Source: Thermodesulfovibrionales bacterium (GTDB taxonomy: Bacteria; Nitrospirota; Thermodesulfovibrionia; Thermodesulfovibrionales; Dissulfurispiraceae). From it: a DNA stretch of 64,000 bases. Below, one piece after another: positions 25,270 to 33,799 of the stretch. The position numbers and the translations under genes are program-made. The notes under the pieces are model-generated. The model saw only the letters and a program-made list of their open reading frames with translations. It made no database searches and had not been told where the DNA came from. The DNA lies in assembly GCA_020062545.1 (NCBI GenBank), contig JAGUWD010000003.1, positions 172,160-236,159 of the forward strand. The letters are read 5' to 3'. The first letter of the stretch is position 1. Each line of letters opens with the position of its first letter.

Positions 25270-25315
25270 CTCATAGCTCATGGATGCTAAAAAAATCTTT
25301 TGCTATGAGCTATGA
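25265..25315 (+). repeat. Inverted heptamer repeats at the rsmH start
   Basis: CATAGCT twice (25265-25278) faces GCTATGA twice (25302-25315). The arms 25265-25277 and 25302-25314 form a 13-bp stem with a 24-nt loop. ATG at 25284 lies in the loop and ATG at 25305 in the 3' arm, so the hairpin covers the initiation region. Confidence 0.65.
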
Positions 25316-26213
25316 ACTAATTCACATCCCGGTTTTGGTGAAGGAGACCATGGAAATGCTTGACGTGAAGGCAAATGGAACATATGTGGATGCAACAGTC
25401 GGCCTCGGTGGCCATGCAGAGGCAGTGCTTTCGATGCTCGGCTCCGATGGCAGGCTGGTCGGCATAGACAGGGATGAGGATGCACTCGTGTATGCCCGTG
25501 AAAGACTCGGCAACAGCAGGGTATTCCTTAAAAACGGGAGTTTCTCGCAGATACAAGACATTCTATTATCCATGAACATAAAAGAGGTTGATGGTGTCTT
25601 ATTCGACCTTGGGGTCTCGATGCTCCAGTTGAAGGAGTTAAAACGCGGCTTCAGCTTTGTTTCGGAAGCAAGACTCGATATGAGGATGGATACTGCACAG
25701 GAATTAACAGCATGGGATGTTGTGAATAAATACACTGAAAGGGATCTGGAGAGGATATTGAAAGAATATGGAGAGGAGCCATTTGCCAGGAGGATAGCAA
25801 AGGCGATTATTACATGCAGGAAAAAGTCTCCGATAAATACGTGCAAAGAGCTGGCAGATATTGTGATGAAGGTTTATGGAGGCAGGGGCAAAACACATCC
25901 TGCAACAAGGACATTTCAGGCACTGAGAATAGAGGTCAATAGAGAACTCGATGAACTGAAAAAAGGTCTTGCGTCTGCTCTGAATATGTTGAAGGCAGGA
26001 GGCAGGCTGTGCGTTATCTCTTACCACTCCCTCGAAGACCGGATAGTAAAGAACTTCGTGAGAGACAATGCCAGGGAGGGCATTGTGAAGGTTTTAACGA
26101 AAAAGCCTGTAACCGCCGGTTTTGACGAAATAAGAATCAATCCTTCATCAAGGAGTGCAAAGCTCAGGGGGGCGGAGAAAATAAGCAGTCAAGGGGTTAG
26201 GGATTATGATTAG
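25284..26213 (+). CDS. rsmH: 16S rRNA m4C1402 methyltransferase RsmH (MraW)
   Basis: SAM-dependent enzyme that N4-methylates C1402 of 16S rRNA. It shows HIPVLVKETMEML near residue 14, the SAM loop YVDATVGLGGHAEAVL near 33, VLFDLGVSMLQL near 104 and RTFQALRIEVNREL near 210. ATG at 25305 (MSYELIHIPVL) gives the more typical start, and ATG at 25284 adds seven residues. Neither has a good Shine-Dalgarno, and both are in or beside a hairpin. It overlaps ftsL by 8 bp. Confidence 0.94.
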   Translation: MLKKSFAMSYELIHIPVLVKETMEMLDVKANGTYVDATVGLGGHAEAVLSMLGSDGRLVGIDRDEDALVYARERLGNSRVFLKNGSFSQIQDILLSMNIKEVDGVLFDLGVSMLQLKELKRGFSFVSEARLDMRMDTAQELTAWDVVNKYTERDLERILKEYGEEPFARRIAKAIITCRKKSPINTCKELADIVMKVYGGRGKTHPATRTFQALRIEVNRELDELKKGLASALNMLKAGGRLCVISYHSLEDRIVKNFVRDNAREGIVKVLTKKPVTAGFDEIRINPSSRSAKLRGAEKISSQGVRDYD

Positions 26214-26541
26214 AAGACAAAATAGATTGCTTGCGATGTTGAAGCCACTCTCTATTGCAATGCTGCTTTTATCGATATTTTCCATTGTATGGCTGCGTTC
26301 GAGCTTTGTTTCCCTTGAATACAGTATCAGCAGTCTCGAAAAGAAAAAGTCTGTGCTCATGAGGGACAGAAAAATGCTTGCAGCAGAGAGGGCAAGCCTG
26401 TTGTCTGTTGAGCGGTTTGAGAAGGTTGCCGTCAGTAACACTGTTAATGGTGGGTTTACCTTTCCCGACAGGGTTAAGGTTGTGTATGTGAAAAAGGCAA
26501 AGGATAATGAGCCTTACAGGGCATCCTTTAAGGAGAGATAG
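26206..26541 (+). CDS. ftsL: FtsL-like cell division protein
   Basis: A 111-aa single-pass membrane protein with a short basic cytoplasmic tail (RRQNRLL), one hydrophobic helix at about residues 12-29 and then a coiled coil (YSISSLEKKKSVLMRDRKML). This plan and its position between rsmH and ftsI identify FtsL, which joins FtsB and FtsQ at the septum. Sequence conservation in this family is low, so the call rests mainly on topology and position. Confidence 0.78.
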   Translation: MIRRQNRLLAMLKPLSIAMLLLSIFSIVWLRSSFVSLEYSISSLEKKKSVLMRDRKMLAAERASLLSVERFEKVAVSNTVNGGFTFPDRVKVVYVKKAKDNEPYRASFKER

Positions 26542-26559
26542 ATGAAGCAGAGGACATGA

Positions 26560-26682
26560 GTGGTGGACAACAACATCCGGTTGGATGAAGACGAAGATAC
26601 ATGGTTTTTGGAATACTTTGCAATAGCTGTTTTCCTTGGTCTTGTAATGTGGATGGTAGCTGCATGGCTTCTTATACGGTAG
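26560..26682 (+). CDS. 40-aa membrane microprotein between ftsL and ftsI
   Basis: A GTG-initiated frame (26560 or 26563) starts with an acidic segment (RLDEDEDTW) and ends in one hydrophobic helix (FAIAVFLGLVMWMVAAWLL) before a terminal IR and stop. AGAGGA lies 4-7 bp upstream. The acidic head with a C-terminal membrane anchor and the position among septal genes suggest a small division-associated protein, but no family is recognised. It is below usual gene-calling size. Confidence 0.55.
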   Translation: MVDNNIRLDEDEDTWFLEYFAIAVFLGLVMWMVAAWLLIR

Positions 26683-26743
26683 CCGCGAAAGCTCGCTATC
26701 CAAAGGAGGATTTAAAGGGAAAATTTTATAGTAACGGGGTGGT

Positions 26744-28465
26744 ATGAGAAAAAGGGCGATTATTTTGAGCACAGCCATTACCTTTGGTTTCATTGCCGTT
26801 GTTTTTCGGCTTGTGGATATTATGCTTTTTAATCATGAATGGTTTTCTGCCAAGGCGAGATTTCAACAAGTCAGAAAAGAGATGATTCCTGTCAAAAGGG
26901 GCATTATCTTCGACAGGAGGGGCAGGGAGCTTGCCATAAATCTGGATACCGAATCCATTTATTGCGACCCTTCTGAAATAACATCGCCTGATAAAGTTGC
27001 ATCTGCCCTATCTGAGAGGATTAATCAAAAACCGGAAATTATATTAGCAAAGCTGAATACCGACAGGAGGTTTAACTGGATAGAGAGAAAAGTCGATATC
27101 GAGTATGTCCAGGGCATAAAGGATTTGAAGCTGAAGGGAATAGGATTTGCCCCCGAGGTAAAACGGTATTACCCTAAGGGCAGTCTTGCATCCCATGTCA
27201 TAGGCTTTGTGAATGTTGACAACAACGGGCTTGAGGGTGTTGAGCAAAGGTATGACAGATACCTTGCCTCAAGAAGCGAGAAGGCATATGTATTCAGGGA
27301 TGCAAAGGGGAATGTGCTTTCAGACGGCCAGGGATTTTCTTTAAGCAGAGAGATAAAGGGTAATAATTTAGTTTTAACTATTGACGAGGGACTGCAATAT
27401 ATTCTGGAGAAGAACCTCGATGCCGCCTATTTACACTGGAAGGCTGCTTCGGCAACAGCTATAATGATGGATCCTTACACGGGTGAAATACTGGCCATGG
27501 CAAACAGGCCGACCTTTGATATCAATGATCCTTCTAATGCAGCACCGAACCAGAGGAGGAACAGGGCCATTACAGATTGCTATGAGCCGGGCTCAACCTT
27601 TAAAATAATAGTTGGCACTGCTGCCCTTGAAGAGGGGATTGTAAATCCCGATACAAAATTCGACTGTAGTGCTGGATACATAGAAGTGGGAGGCAAAAGG
27701 ATAAAAGATGACCACAGACATGGTGTTCTCTCATTTAAGGAAGTGATACAGAAATCGTCAAATGTTGGAACTATAAAGATAGGTCTCAATTTGGGCAGGG
27801 AAAGATTATATGAGTATATAAAGCGCTTCGGTTTCGGCGAAAAGACAGGGATAGATGTTGCGGGCGAGGTCTCGGGATGGGTGTATAGTCCTTCAAAGTG
27901 GTCGGGTACATCTATAGGTGCTATCTCCATAGGCCAGGAGGTTGCAGTAACTCCTTTGCAGGTTTTAAGGGCATATGCGGCTATTGCCAACGGCGGGTTT
28001 CTTGTCAGGCCATATGTCGTTTCAGAGGTGAAGTCACCGGAGGGAAACACTGTCTATAAAATAAATCCGGAGGCTAAAAGAATTCTTTCAGAAAAGACCG
28101 CAAATGTCTTCAGGGAAATACTCAAGACTGTTACAGAGGAAGGCGGCACTGCACTGGAGGCTGCTGTTGACGGCAATCAGGTTGCTGGCAAGACAGGCAC
28201 TGCGCAGCTAATAGACCCGAAGACAAAGAGGTATTCCAGGGAGAAGTTCGTGAGTTCATTTGTAGGGTTTGTTCCTGCGGACAAGCCGAAGATAGCGATG
28301 ATAATAGTTATTCACGAGCCTAAAGGCCAGATATACGGAGGCGTAGTTGCCGCACCTGTCTTCAGGAAGATAGCCAGCGAATCCCTCTCTTATCTGAGTG
28401 TTCCGAGGGATGATTCCGGAGAAAAAGGATTATTAATGGTTTCTAAGAATAGTGCCGATAAATGA
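26744..28465 (+). CDS. ftsI: Septal peptidoglycan transpeptidase FtsI (PBP3)
   Basis: A 573-aa class B penicillin-binding protein that cross-links septal murein with FtsW. An N-terminal membrane anchor (residues 5-25) and a PBP-dimer domain (IIFDRRGRELAINL near 54) come before the transpeptidase. Catalytic motifs are GSTFK (S-x-x-K) near residue 285, SSN near 335 and KTGT near 484. It overlaps murE by four bases. Confidence 0.93.
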   Translation: MRKRAIILSTAITFGFIAVVFRLVDIMLFNHEWFSAKARFQQVRKEMIPVKRGIIFDRRGRELAINLDTESIYCDPSEITSPDKVASALSERINQKPEIILAKLNTDRRFNWIERKVDIEYVQGIKDLKLKGIGFAPEVKRYYPKGSLASHVIGFVNVDNNGLEGVEQRYDRYLASRSEKAYVFRDAKGNVLSDGQGFSLSREIKGNNLVLTIDEGLQYILEKNLDAAYLHWKAASATAIMMDPYTGEILAMANRPTFDINDPSNAAPNQRRNRAITDCYEPGSTFKIIVGTAALEEGIVNPDTKFDCSAGYIEVGGKRIKDDHRHGVLSFKEVIQKSSNVGTIKIGLNLGRERLYEYIKRFGFGEKTGIDVAGEVSGWVYSPSKWSGTSIGAISIGQEVAVTPLQVLRAYAAIANGGFLVRPYVVSEVKSPEGNTVYKINPEAKRILSEKTANVFREILKTVTEEGGTALEAAVDGNQVAGKTGTAQLIDPKTKRYSREKFVSSFVGFVPADKPKIAMIIVIHEPKGQIYGGVVAAPVFRKIASESLSYLSVPRDDSGEKGLLMVSKNSADK

Positions 28466-30150
28466 TAATTAATATGAAGATAAAAGATATATTGATGAAT
28501 GACTTCGAAGTAACCGGAGATATGGAAAAGAGCATATCCGGAATAACCTATGACTCCAGAAAGGTTAAGAACGGAGATGTTTTTGCAGCCATAAAGGGAG
28601 AGAACTTTGACGGTCATGATTTTATCGAGGATGCAATTAATCGCGGAGCCGCCGCAGTGGTTTATGAAATTAAACGATTTGAACAACTTGAACGATTCAA
28701 ACAGCTTAATGAAAGGTCAAACAGTTCAAAACATTCAAATATAGTCTGGATTGGTGTTAATGATTCAAGGGACGCCCTTGCAGCCATATCCAACAAATTT
28801 TATGGAAGGCCGTCTGAGGCTGCCTCTGTTATCGGCATTACCGGCACAAACGGCAAGACAACCACATCATACCTGATGAAGTCCATCCTCGAAAAATGGG
28901 GAAAGGATGTCGGTCTGATAGGTACAATAACGTATCTGATAAAGGACAGGGCGTATGATGCCCCGCACACCACTCCCGAAGCCCCTGACTTTCAGGCACT
29001 GCTCAGGGAGATGGTAGATAATGGTTGCAGCCATGTGGTAACCGAAGTTTCATCACATTCTCTTTCACAGAAGAGGGTGGATTATACGAAATTCAGGGTG
29101 GCTGTTTTCACGAATCTCACAAGGGACCATCTCGATTTTCATCGGACAATGGAAGATTATTTCATGACAAAAAGAAGACTCTTTACCGAACTTCTGACAG
29201 AAGACGGCACTGCTGTCATTAATATGGATGACCCATACGGAGAAAGGCTCGCGAGTGATCTAAAGGGTCAAAAAATATTAACTTATGCGATAAATAATCA
29301 GAATGCTGATGTAATTGCTTGTGATATAAAAACAACATTCAAAGGGACATCGTTTAAATTCAAAATTCAAAATTCAAAAATCAAAAATGTGGGAAATGAA
29401 AATTATGAGATGATGTCTCCACTTGTTGGAATAACAAATGTGTACAACATACTTTCTTCCATATGTGCAGCTCTATCAATGGATATACCAATAAAAATAA
29501 TAAAGGAGGGAATTGCCATGACAGGATTGGTCAAGGGAAGGTTTGAAAAGGTCGATATAGGGCAGGACTTCCTCGCTGTTGTGGATTATGCCCATACAGA
29601 GGATGCCCTTGAGAGGCTTTTGCTCACTGCCCGTCAACTGCTTCAGGCGTACCGTTTTGCAGAAAAGACAGAAGAGATGATGAAGGCAAAAAGACGGCAA
29701 TACTCTATGCCCGAAAAGTTAGAAGGAAATGAAAAAAAGGGAAAGATCATCACCGTCTTCGGCTGCGGAGGTAACAGGGACAGAGGAAAACGCTCAAAGA
29801 TGGGAGAGATTGCAGCACGTCTCAGCGACTTTGTGATAATAACCTCCGATAACCCGAGAAATGAAAGTCCGAGGGCAATTATAAAGGATATAGAGAAAGG
29901 CATGGACGGAGACAACTACATTATTATCCCTGACAGGAGCGTTGCCATAAGCATGGCTGTTGAGCTTGCATCCTCCGGGGATATAGTGCTGGTGGCAGGG
30001 AAAGGACATGAGGATTATCAGGAGATTCAGGGTAAGCGTTATGATTTCAGCGACAGGGTTGTCCTTGAGAACGCAATCAGACGTACAATAAGCAGGCCGT
30101 CCTTTGGAGGCGGTACCAATTATAAAGGGACAGAAACTATAAGATGCTGA
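28462..30150 (+). CDS. murE: UDP-MurNAc-tripeptide synthetase MurE (DAP-adding)
   Basis: Adds meso-diaminopimelate to UDP-MurNAc-L-Ala-D-Glu. It has the ATP loop GITGTNGKTTTSYL near residue 130, HTTPEAPDF near 172 and the DNPRNESP signature near 465, which indicates DAP rather than lysine. At 562 aa it is about 60-70 residues longer than usual. The extra length sits in three insertions: repeat-like codons after VVYEIKRF (residues 73-95), an AAATTCA heptamer tract (near 299-308) and a charged stretch near 393-430. The start is ATG at 28462, or ATG at 28474 (MKIKDILM). Confidence 0.93.
   Translation: MIINMKIKDILMNDFEVTGDMEKSISGITYDSRKVKNGDVFAAIKGENFDGHDFIEDAINRGAAAVVYEIKRFEQLERFKQLNERSNSSKHSNIVWIGVNDSRDALAAISNKFYGRPSEAASVIGITGTNGKTTTSYLMKSILEKWGKDVGLIGTITYLIKDRAYDAPHTTPEAPDFQALLREMVDNGCSHVVTEVSSHSLSQKRVDYTKFRVAVFTNLTRDHLDFHRTMEDYFMTKRRLFTELLTEDGTAVINMDDPYGERLASDLKGQKILTYAINNQNADVIACDIKTTFKGTSFKFKIQNSKIKNVGNENYEMMSPLVGITNVYNILSSICAALSMDIPIKIIKEGIAMTGLVKGRFEKVDIGQDFLAVVDYAHTEDALERLLLTARQLLQAYRFAEKTEEMMKAKRRQYSMPEKLEGNEKKGKIITVFGCGGNRDRGKRSKMGEIAARLSDFVIITSDNPRNESPRAIIKDIEKGMDGDNYIIIPDRSVAISMAVELASSGDIVLVAGKGHEDYQEIQGKRYDFSDRVVLENAIRRTISRPSFGGGTNYKGTETIRC
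28672..28738 (+). repeat. Degenerate repeat insertion in murE
   Basis: Loosely repeated TTGAAC / TTCAAACAG units of about 9-10 nt add around 20 residues rich in Lys, Gln, Asn and Ser between two conserved strands of MurE domain 1. Confidence 0.5.
29356..29383 (+). repeat. AAATTCA heptamer tract in murE
   Basis: Four 7-nt units (three AAATTCA, one AAAATCA) in frame encode a Lys/Asn/Gln-rich loop in the MurE central domain. Confidence 0.75.
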
Positions 30151-31556
30151 GCATCAGAGATATAATCAAGGCAACAGGCGGCAGTATTGTCGTTGAGGGG
30201 GATGCCGAATTTACCGGTGTGTCCATAGACTCACGAACAATAAAGAGCGAAGAGTTATTTATCGCATTAAAGGGAGACCGTTTCGATGGCCACGATTTCC
30301 TATCGGATGCTTTGAAGGTGGGGAATGGCGCTATTGTAAACAGTTCACAGTTCACAGTTCACAGTTCACGGTTCACGGACAAGACCATAATCCTCGTAGA
30401 TAATACCCTCCTTGCCCTCCATAATTTAGCGCGGTATATGAGGAAAAGATTCAAGGGGCATGTTATCGGCGTGGTGGGGAGCAATGGCAAGACAACAACA
30501 AAGGAATTCATATCATCGATTCTCGATACCAGGCTGAATGTCCTCAAGACAGTTGGAAACCTCAACAACCATATCGGGATGCCCCTTTCCATCACCAGGA
30601 TGGATAAAAATACAAGCATCATGGTGCTTGAAATGGGAACTAACAGGCCCGGAGATGTAGATGAGCTGTGCAGTATTGCACTGCCTGACATCGGGGTTAT
30701 TACCAACATAGGGTATGAGCACCTTCAGGGGTTTGGATCTTTGTATAGGGTCAGGGATGCCGAGCTTGAAATAGCGCCTTTTGTAAAGAAGTTGATCGTG
30801 AATGCCGATGACTCGTTCCTCATGGAAGGCGTGAGTGCAAAGGTTAAAGGGGAAATTATAACCTTTGCAATAGAAATGCAGGATGCAGATTTAATCGCCA
30901 GAGATATTGTCTTTTCCGATGAAGGGACTGGATTTCTTTTATGTGCAGGGAAGGAGTGCATTGATATAAATCTAAAAATACAGGGACGGTTTAATGTGTA
31001 TAATTCCCTTGCCGGAGCCGCTGCCGCATATACTGTTGGATTCAACCTACAAGAGATAAAAAGGGGTCTGGAATCCTTCGAAGGCGTTAATATGAGGTTT
31101 GAGATAAAAAAGAACAGAGGTGTAACATTCCTTAACGATGTTTATAATGCAAATCCCTCATCTATGGAAGAAGCCATTAATGAACTGACAAGGCTTGTGA
31201 GTTCAGGCAAATACAAGAGGGCCATTGCAGTTTTTGGGGATATGCTGGAACTTGGCGATTACGGGATTGCAGAGCATAAAAAATTGGGACAGAGGCTTTC
31301 GGATATTTCTGTGGATACATTTATAGGTGTGGGGCCGTTGATGTCCTTTGCTGTTTCTGAATTCAGGGGATATGGTATATGTGCTGATACGTCAGAGGAT
31401 GCCGGAGTGAAGTTGAACGAGATAATCGATGATGGAGATATCGTTTTAATAAAGGGTTCGAGGGGAATGAGGATGGAAAAGGTAATGGCCGCAATAGAGG
31501 GGTCCAAAGAGTCTGTTGGCTGTGCCGGGGACCTTTCGGGACAGCATAGGGGCTGA
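30144..31556 (+). CDS. murF: UDP-MurNAc-tripeptide-D-Ala-D-Ala ligase
   Basis: Adds D-Ala-D-Ala to complete the pentapeptide precursor. It has the ATP loop GVVGSNGKTTTKEF near residue 112, EMGTNRPGDVDEL near 163, NVYNSLAGAAAAY near 283 and DVYNANPSSMEEAI near 331. The 470-aa length is near normal. A CAGTTCA heptamer tract inserts NSSQFTVHSSRF at about residues 66-77. It overlaps murE by seven bases. Confidence 0.94.
   Translation: MLSIRDIIKATGGSIVVEGDAEFTGVSIDSRTIKSEELFIALKGDRFDGHDFLSDALKVGNGAIVNSSQFTVHSSRFTDKTIILVDNTLLALHNLARYMRKRFKGHVIGVVGSNGKTTTKEFISSILDTRLNVLKTVGNLNNHIGMPLSITRMDKNTSIMVLEMGTNRPGDVDELCSIALPDIGVITNIGYEHLQGFGSLYRVRDAELEIAPFVKKLIVNADDSFLMEGVSAKVKGEIITFAIEMQDADLIARDIVFSDEGTGFLLCAGKECIDINLKIQGRFNVYNSLAGAAAAYTVGFNLQEIKRGLESFEGVNMRFEIKKNRGVTFLNDVYNANPSSMEEAINELTRLVSSGKYKRAIAVFGDMLELGDYGIAEHKKLGQRLSDISVDTFIGVGPLMSFAVSEFRGYGICADTSEDAGVKLNEIIDDGDIVLIKGSRGMRMEKVMAAIEGSKESVGCAGDLSGQHRG
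30341..30375 (+). repeat. CAGTTCA heptamer tract in murF
   Basis: Five 7-nt units (four CAGTTCA, one CGGTTCA) in frame near the end of MurF domain 1. Confidence 0.85.
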
Positions 31557-31558
31557 GT

Positions 31559-32641
31559 ATGCTCTACGAATTTCTTTACAACCTGCATGACTATTTTTCT
31601 CCTTTAAATGTATTCAGATACATAACATTCAGGACATCCATGGCAGCAATGACCGCTCTGATAGTCACATTCATTATTGCGCCTCATATCATACGGTGGC
31701 TCAGAAAAATAAGTATGACCCAGCAGATAAGGGACGACGGCCCTAAGACCCATTATTCAAAGGCTGGTACACCGACAATGGGCGGCATTATAATTTTGAC
31801 GTCAATCACTGTCTCGATGCTGATGTGGGGGAATTTTAAGAATATCTATATCTGCGTGGTGATGACTTCGCTTCTGGGTTTTGGCGCCATTGGTTTTTGC
31901 GATGATTATCTGAAATCAGTAAAACGGAATCCAAAGGGATTGAAGGCTTTGTACAAGTTCGGTTTACAGTTATTGCTTGCCCTGTTGATAGGAATATTCC
32001 TCTATACGAATCCGAAGGATCCCTATAACGATGTCTTGAGCATACCATTTTTCAAGAAATGGCTCGTTGACCTCGGCTATTTTTATATACCGTTTTCTGT
32101 TTTTGTTATTGTCGGATCTTCAAATGCCGTGAATCTCACAGACGGCATAGACGGTCTTGCCATAGGCCTTGTTGCCATCGCCACCATAGCCAATGTAGCC
32201 CTTGTGTATATATCCGGCCATGCACAGTTCGCAAAATATTTGCAGGTTCTATATATTCCCGGGATCGGTGAATTGACAGTATTCTGCGGGGCCATGCTCG
32301 GCGCTTCACTGGGGTTCTTGTGGTACAACTCGCATCCTGCCGAGGTCTTTATGGGAGATGTCGGGTCATTGTCGCTTGGAGGCGCACTGGGCACGCTCGC
32401 AGTTATAACAAAACACGAGATAGTCCTTGCGGTTGTAGGAGGGATATTCGTTATAGAAACGATATCCGTTGTCATGCAGGTTATGTCTTTTAAGCTTACA
32501 GGCAGGAGGATATTCAAGATGGCGCCTATACACCACCATTTTGAGTTAAAGGGATGGCCCGAGCCGAAGGTCATTGTAAGATTCTGGATTGTAGGAATAA
32601 TCCTTGCATTATTCAGCCTTGCAACATTAAAATTGAGGTGA
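31559..32641 (+). CDS. mraY: Phospho-MurNAc-pentapeptide transferase
   Basis: Ten-helix membrane enzyme that makes lipid I from UDP-MurNAc-pentapeptide and undecaprenyl phosphate. Motifs are THYSKAGTPTMGG near residue 64, GFCDDYLK near 120, NLTDGIDGLA near 193, MGDVGSLSLGG near 265 and the HHH loop PIHHHFELKG near 325. At 360 aa it is standard. It starts 2 bp after murF. Confidence 0.97.
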   Translation: MLYEFLYNLHDYFSPLNVFRYITFRTSMAAMTALIVTFIIAPHIIRWLRKISMTQQIRDDGPKTHYSKAGTPTMGGIIILTSITVSMLMWGNFKNIYICVVMTSLLGFGAIGFCDDYLKSVKRNPKGLKALYKFGLQLLLALLIGIFLYTNPKDPYNDVLSIPFFKKWLVDLGYFYIPFSVFVIVGSSNAVNLTDGIDGLAIGLVAIATIANVALVYISGHAQFAKYLQVLYIPGIGELTVFCGAMLGASLGFLWYNSHPAEVFMGDVGSLSLGGALGTLAVITKHEIVLAVVGGIFVIETISVVMQVMSFKLTGRRIFKMAPIHHHFELKGWPEPKVIVRFWIVGIILALFSLATLKLR

Positions 32642-32644
32642 GAT

Positions 32645-33751
32645 ATGAGACAGTTACGAGTTACGAGTTGCGAGTTACGAGTTAAAGGTATTAAGAAGTT
32701 AATCTTATTTTTATCTCTACTTTTTACTCTATTACTGGCTACAGGCTACTGGTCACTGGCTACTGCATCCGATGATATTTCTGCACGGGCTGCGGTGGTT
32801 ATAGACAGTGCAAGCGAAAAGATACTTTATGCAAAGAACCCCAATCTGAAGCAGCCTCCTGCAAGTACCACAAAGCTCATAACAGCAATGGTTGCCCTGG
32901 ACAGGCTTAATCCTGATTCTATTGTCACAATCAGCGAGAATGCGGCCAACACACCATCGGTAAGCCCCCATCTCAGGAAAGGGGAACGGTTCAGTGTAAG
33001 AGACCTTTTGTATCTTGCTCTCATGAGGTCTGTAAACAGCGCTGCTGTTGCACTTGCAGAGGCAGTTGCAGGCTCTGAGGATGCATTTGTATCGATGATG
33101 AATGACAAGGCAAGCCACCTGGGCGCAGAAAATACGAGGTTCGTGAATGCCTCCGGACTTCCAGGCCCTAACCAACATATAACAGCCTTTGACCTTGCCA
33201 TAATAATGAAAAAATCTCTCGGATATTCTTTGATTCGTGAGGTAATCAACACACGTGCAAAAGAGATATTTTCTGAGAGTGGAAGAAGGATATTCGTTAA
33301 AAATACAAACCAGCTTCTCTGGACAGATGAAGAAAACATCGGAGGGAAAACAGGGTACACAAGAGCAGCAAGGCATTGTTTTGTCTGTGCTGCAAAAAGG
33401 GGGCAGAATACGCTCATAGCCGCTGTCCTTGGCGAACCGGTACGGGACAATCTGTGGGAGAGTTCTGCTGTGCTTCTGTCAAAGGGTTATGATGTTGTTG
33501 CACAGAAGGCAGAACCAATGATCTATCTCAGTAGAGAGTATGAAAGGCCTGTGGTTTTTGCATCGTATAAGGTAGATAAAAAACATAAGCATAAGAAGGT
33601 TATTGCAAAGAGGCATAAATATAAGGCAAAAAAGGTTGCTCATGCAAGCCACAAGAAAAACTCTCATGCAAAGATAGACAAAAAGAAAACAAAGAAGTCT
33701 TCGGGTAAGGAGTTTTCTGTCCGCAGACATGAATCAACGGATAAATCGTGA
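32645..33751 (+). CDS. D-alanyl-D-alanine carboxypeptidase (DacA-like) with basic tail
   Basis: A 368-aa low-molecular-weight PBP that trims pentapeptides in the periplasm. Motifs are STTKL (S-x-x-K) near residue 76, SVNSA (S-x-N) near 130 and KTGYT near 236. The signal peptide (cleavage likely after ATA, near residue 42) follows a heptamer-encoded basic start and is itself partly heptamer-encoded. The last about 65 residues form a Lys/His-rich tail (KHKHKKV, SHKKNSHAKIDKKK), unlike the beta-sheet C-domain and amphipathic anchor of DacA. Its place between mraY and murD is unusual. Confidence 0.87.
   Translation: MRQLRVTSCELRVKGIKKLILFLSLLFTLLLATGYWSLATASDDISARAAVVIDSASEKILYAKNPNLKQPPASTTKLITAMVALDRLNPDSIVTISENAANTPSVSPHLRKGERFSVRDLLYLALMRSVNSAAVALAEAVAGSEDAFVSMMNDKASHLGAENTRFVNASGLPGPNQHITAFDLAIIMKKSLGYSLIREVINTRAKEIFSESGRRIFVKNTNQLLWTDEENIGGKTGYTRAARHCFVCAAKRGQNTLIAAVLGEPVRDNLWESSAVLLSKGYDVVAQKAEPMIYLSREYERPVVFASYKVDKKHKHKKVIAKRHKYKAKKVAHASHKKNSHAKIDKKKTKKSSGKEFSVRRHESTDKS
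32651..32684 (+). repeat. GAGTTAC heptamer tract at dacA start
   Basis: Nearly five 7-nt units (CAGTTAC, GAGTTAC, GAGTTGC, GAGTTAC, GAGTTA) encode the basic N-terminus of the carboxypeptidase signal sequence. Confidence 0.8.
32734..32768 (+). repeat. ACTGGCT heptamer tract in dacA signal peptide
   Basis: Five 7-nt units (ACTGGCT, ACAGGCT, ACTGGTC, ACTGGCT, ACTGCAT) encode the end of the hydrophobic core and the cleavage region. Confidence 0.75.
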
Positions 33752-33761
33752 TTTTAAAAGT

Positions 33762-33798
33762 GGTTAAGGGGTTAAGTAGTAGAGGGTTAAGGGGTTAA
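33762..33798 (+). repeat. GGGTTAA tract supplying the murD ribosome site
   Basis: Units GGTTAAG, GGGTTAA, then GGGTTAA and GGGGTTAA fill the dacA-murD gap. AAGGGG at 33789-33794 lies 5 bp before the TTG start and is the only visible Shine-Dalgarno. Confidence 0.7.
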
Positions 33799-33799
33799 A

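Noticed and set aside
32753..33450. Two long minus-strand frames opposite the dacA-like gene
   Set aside because: They are shadows of a real PBP gene whose three active-site motifs are on the plus strand.
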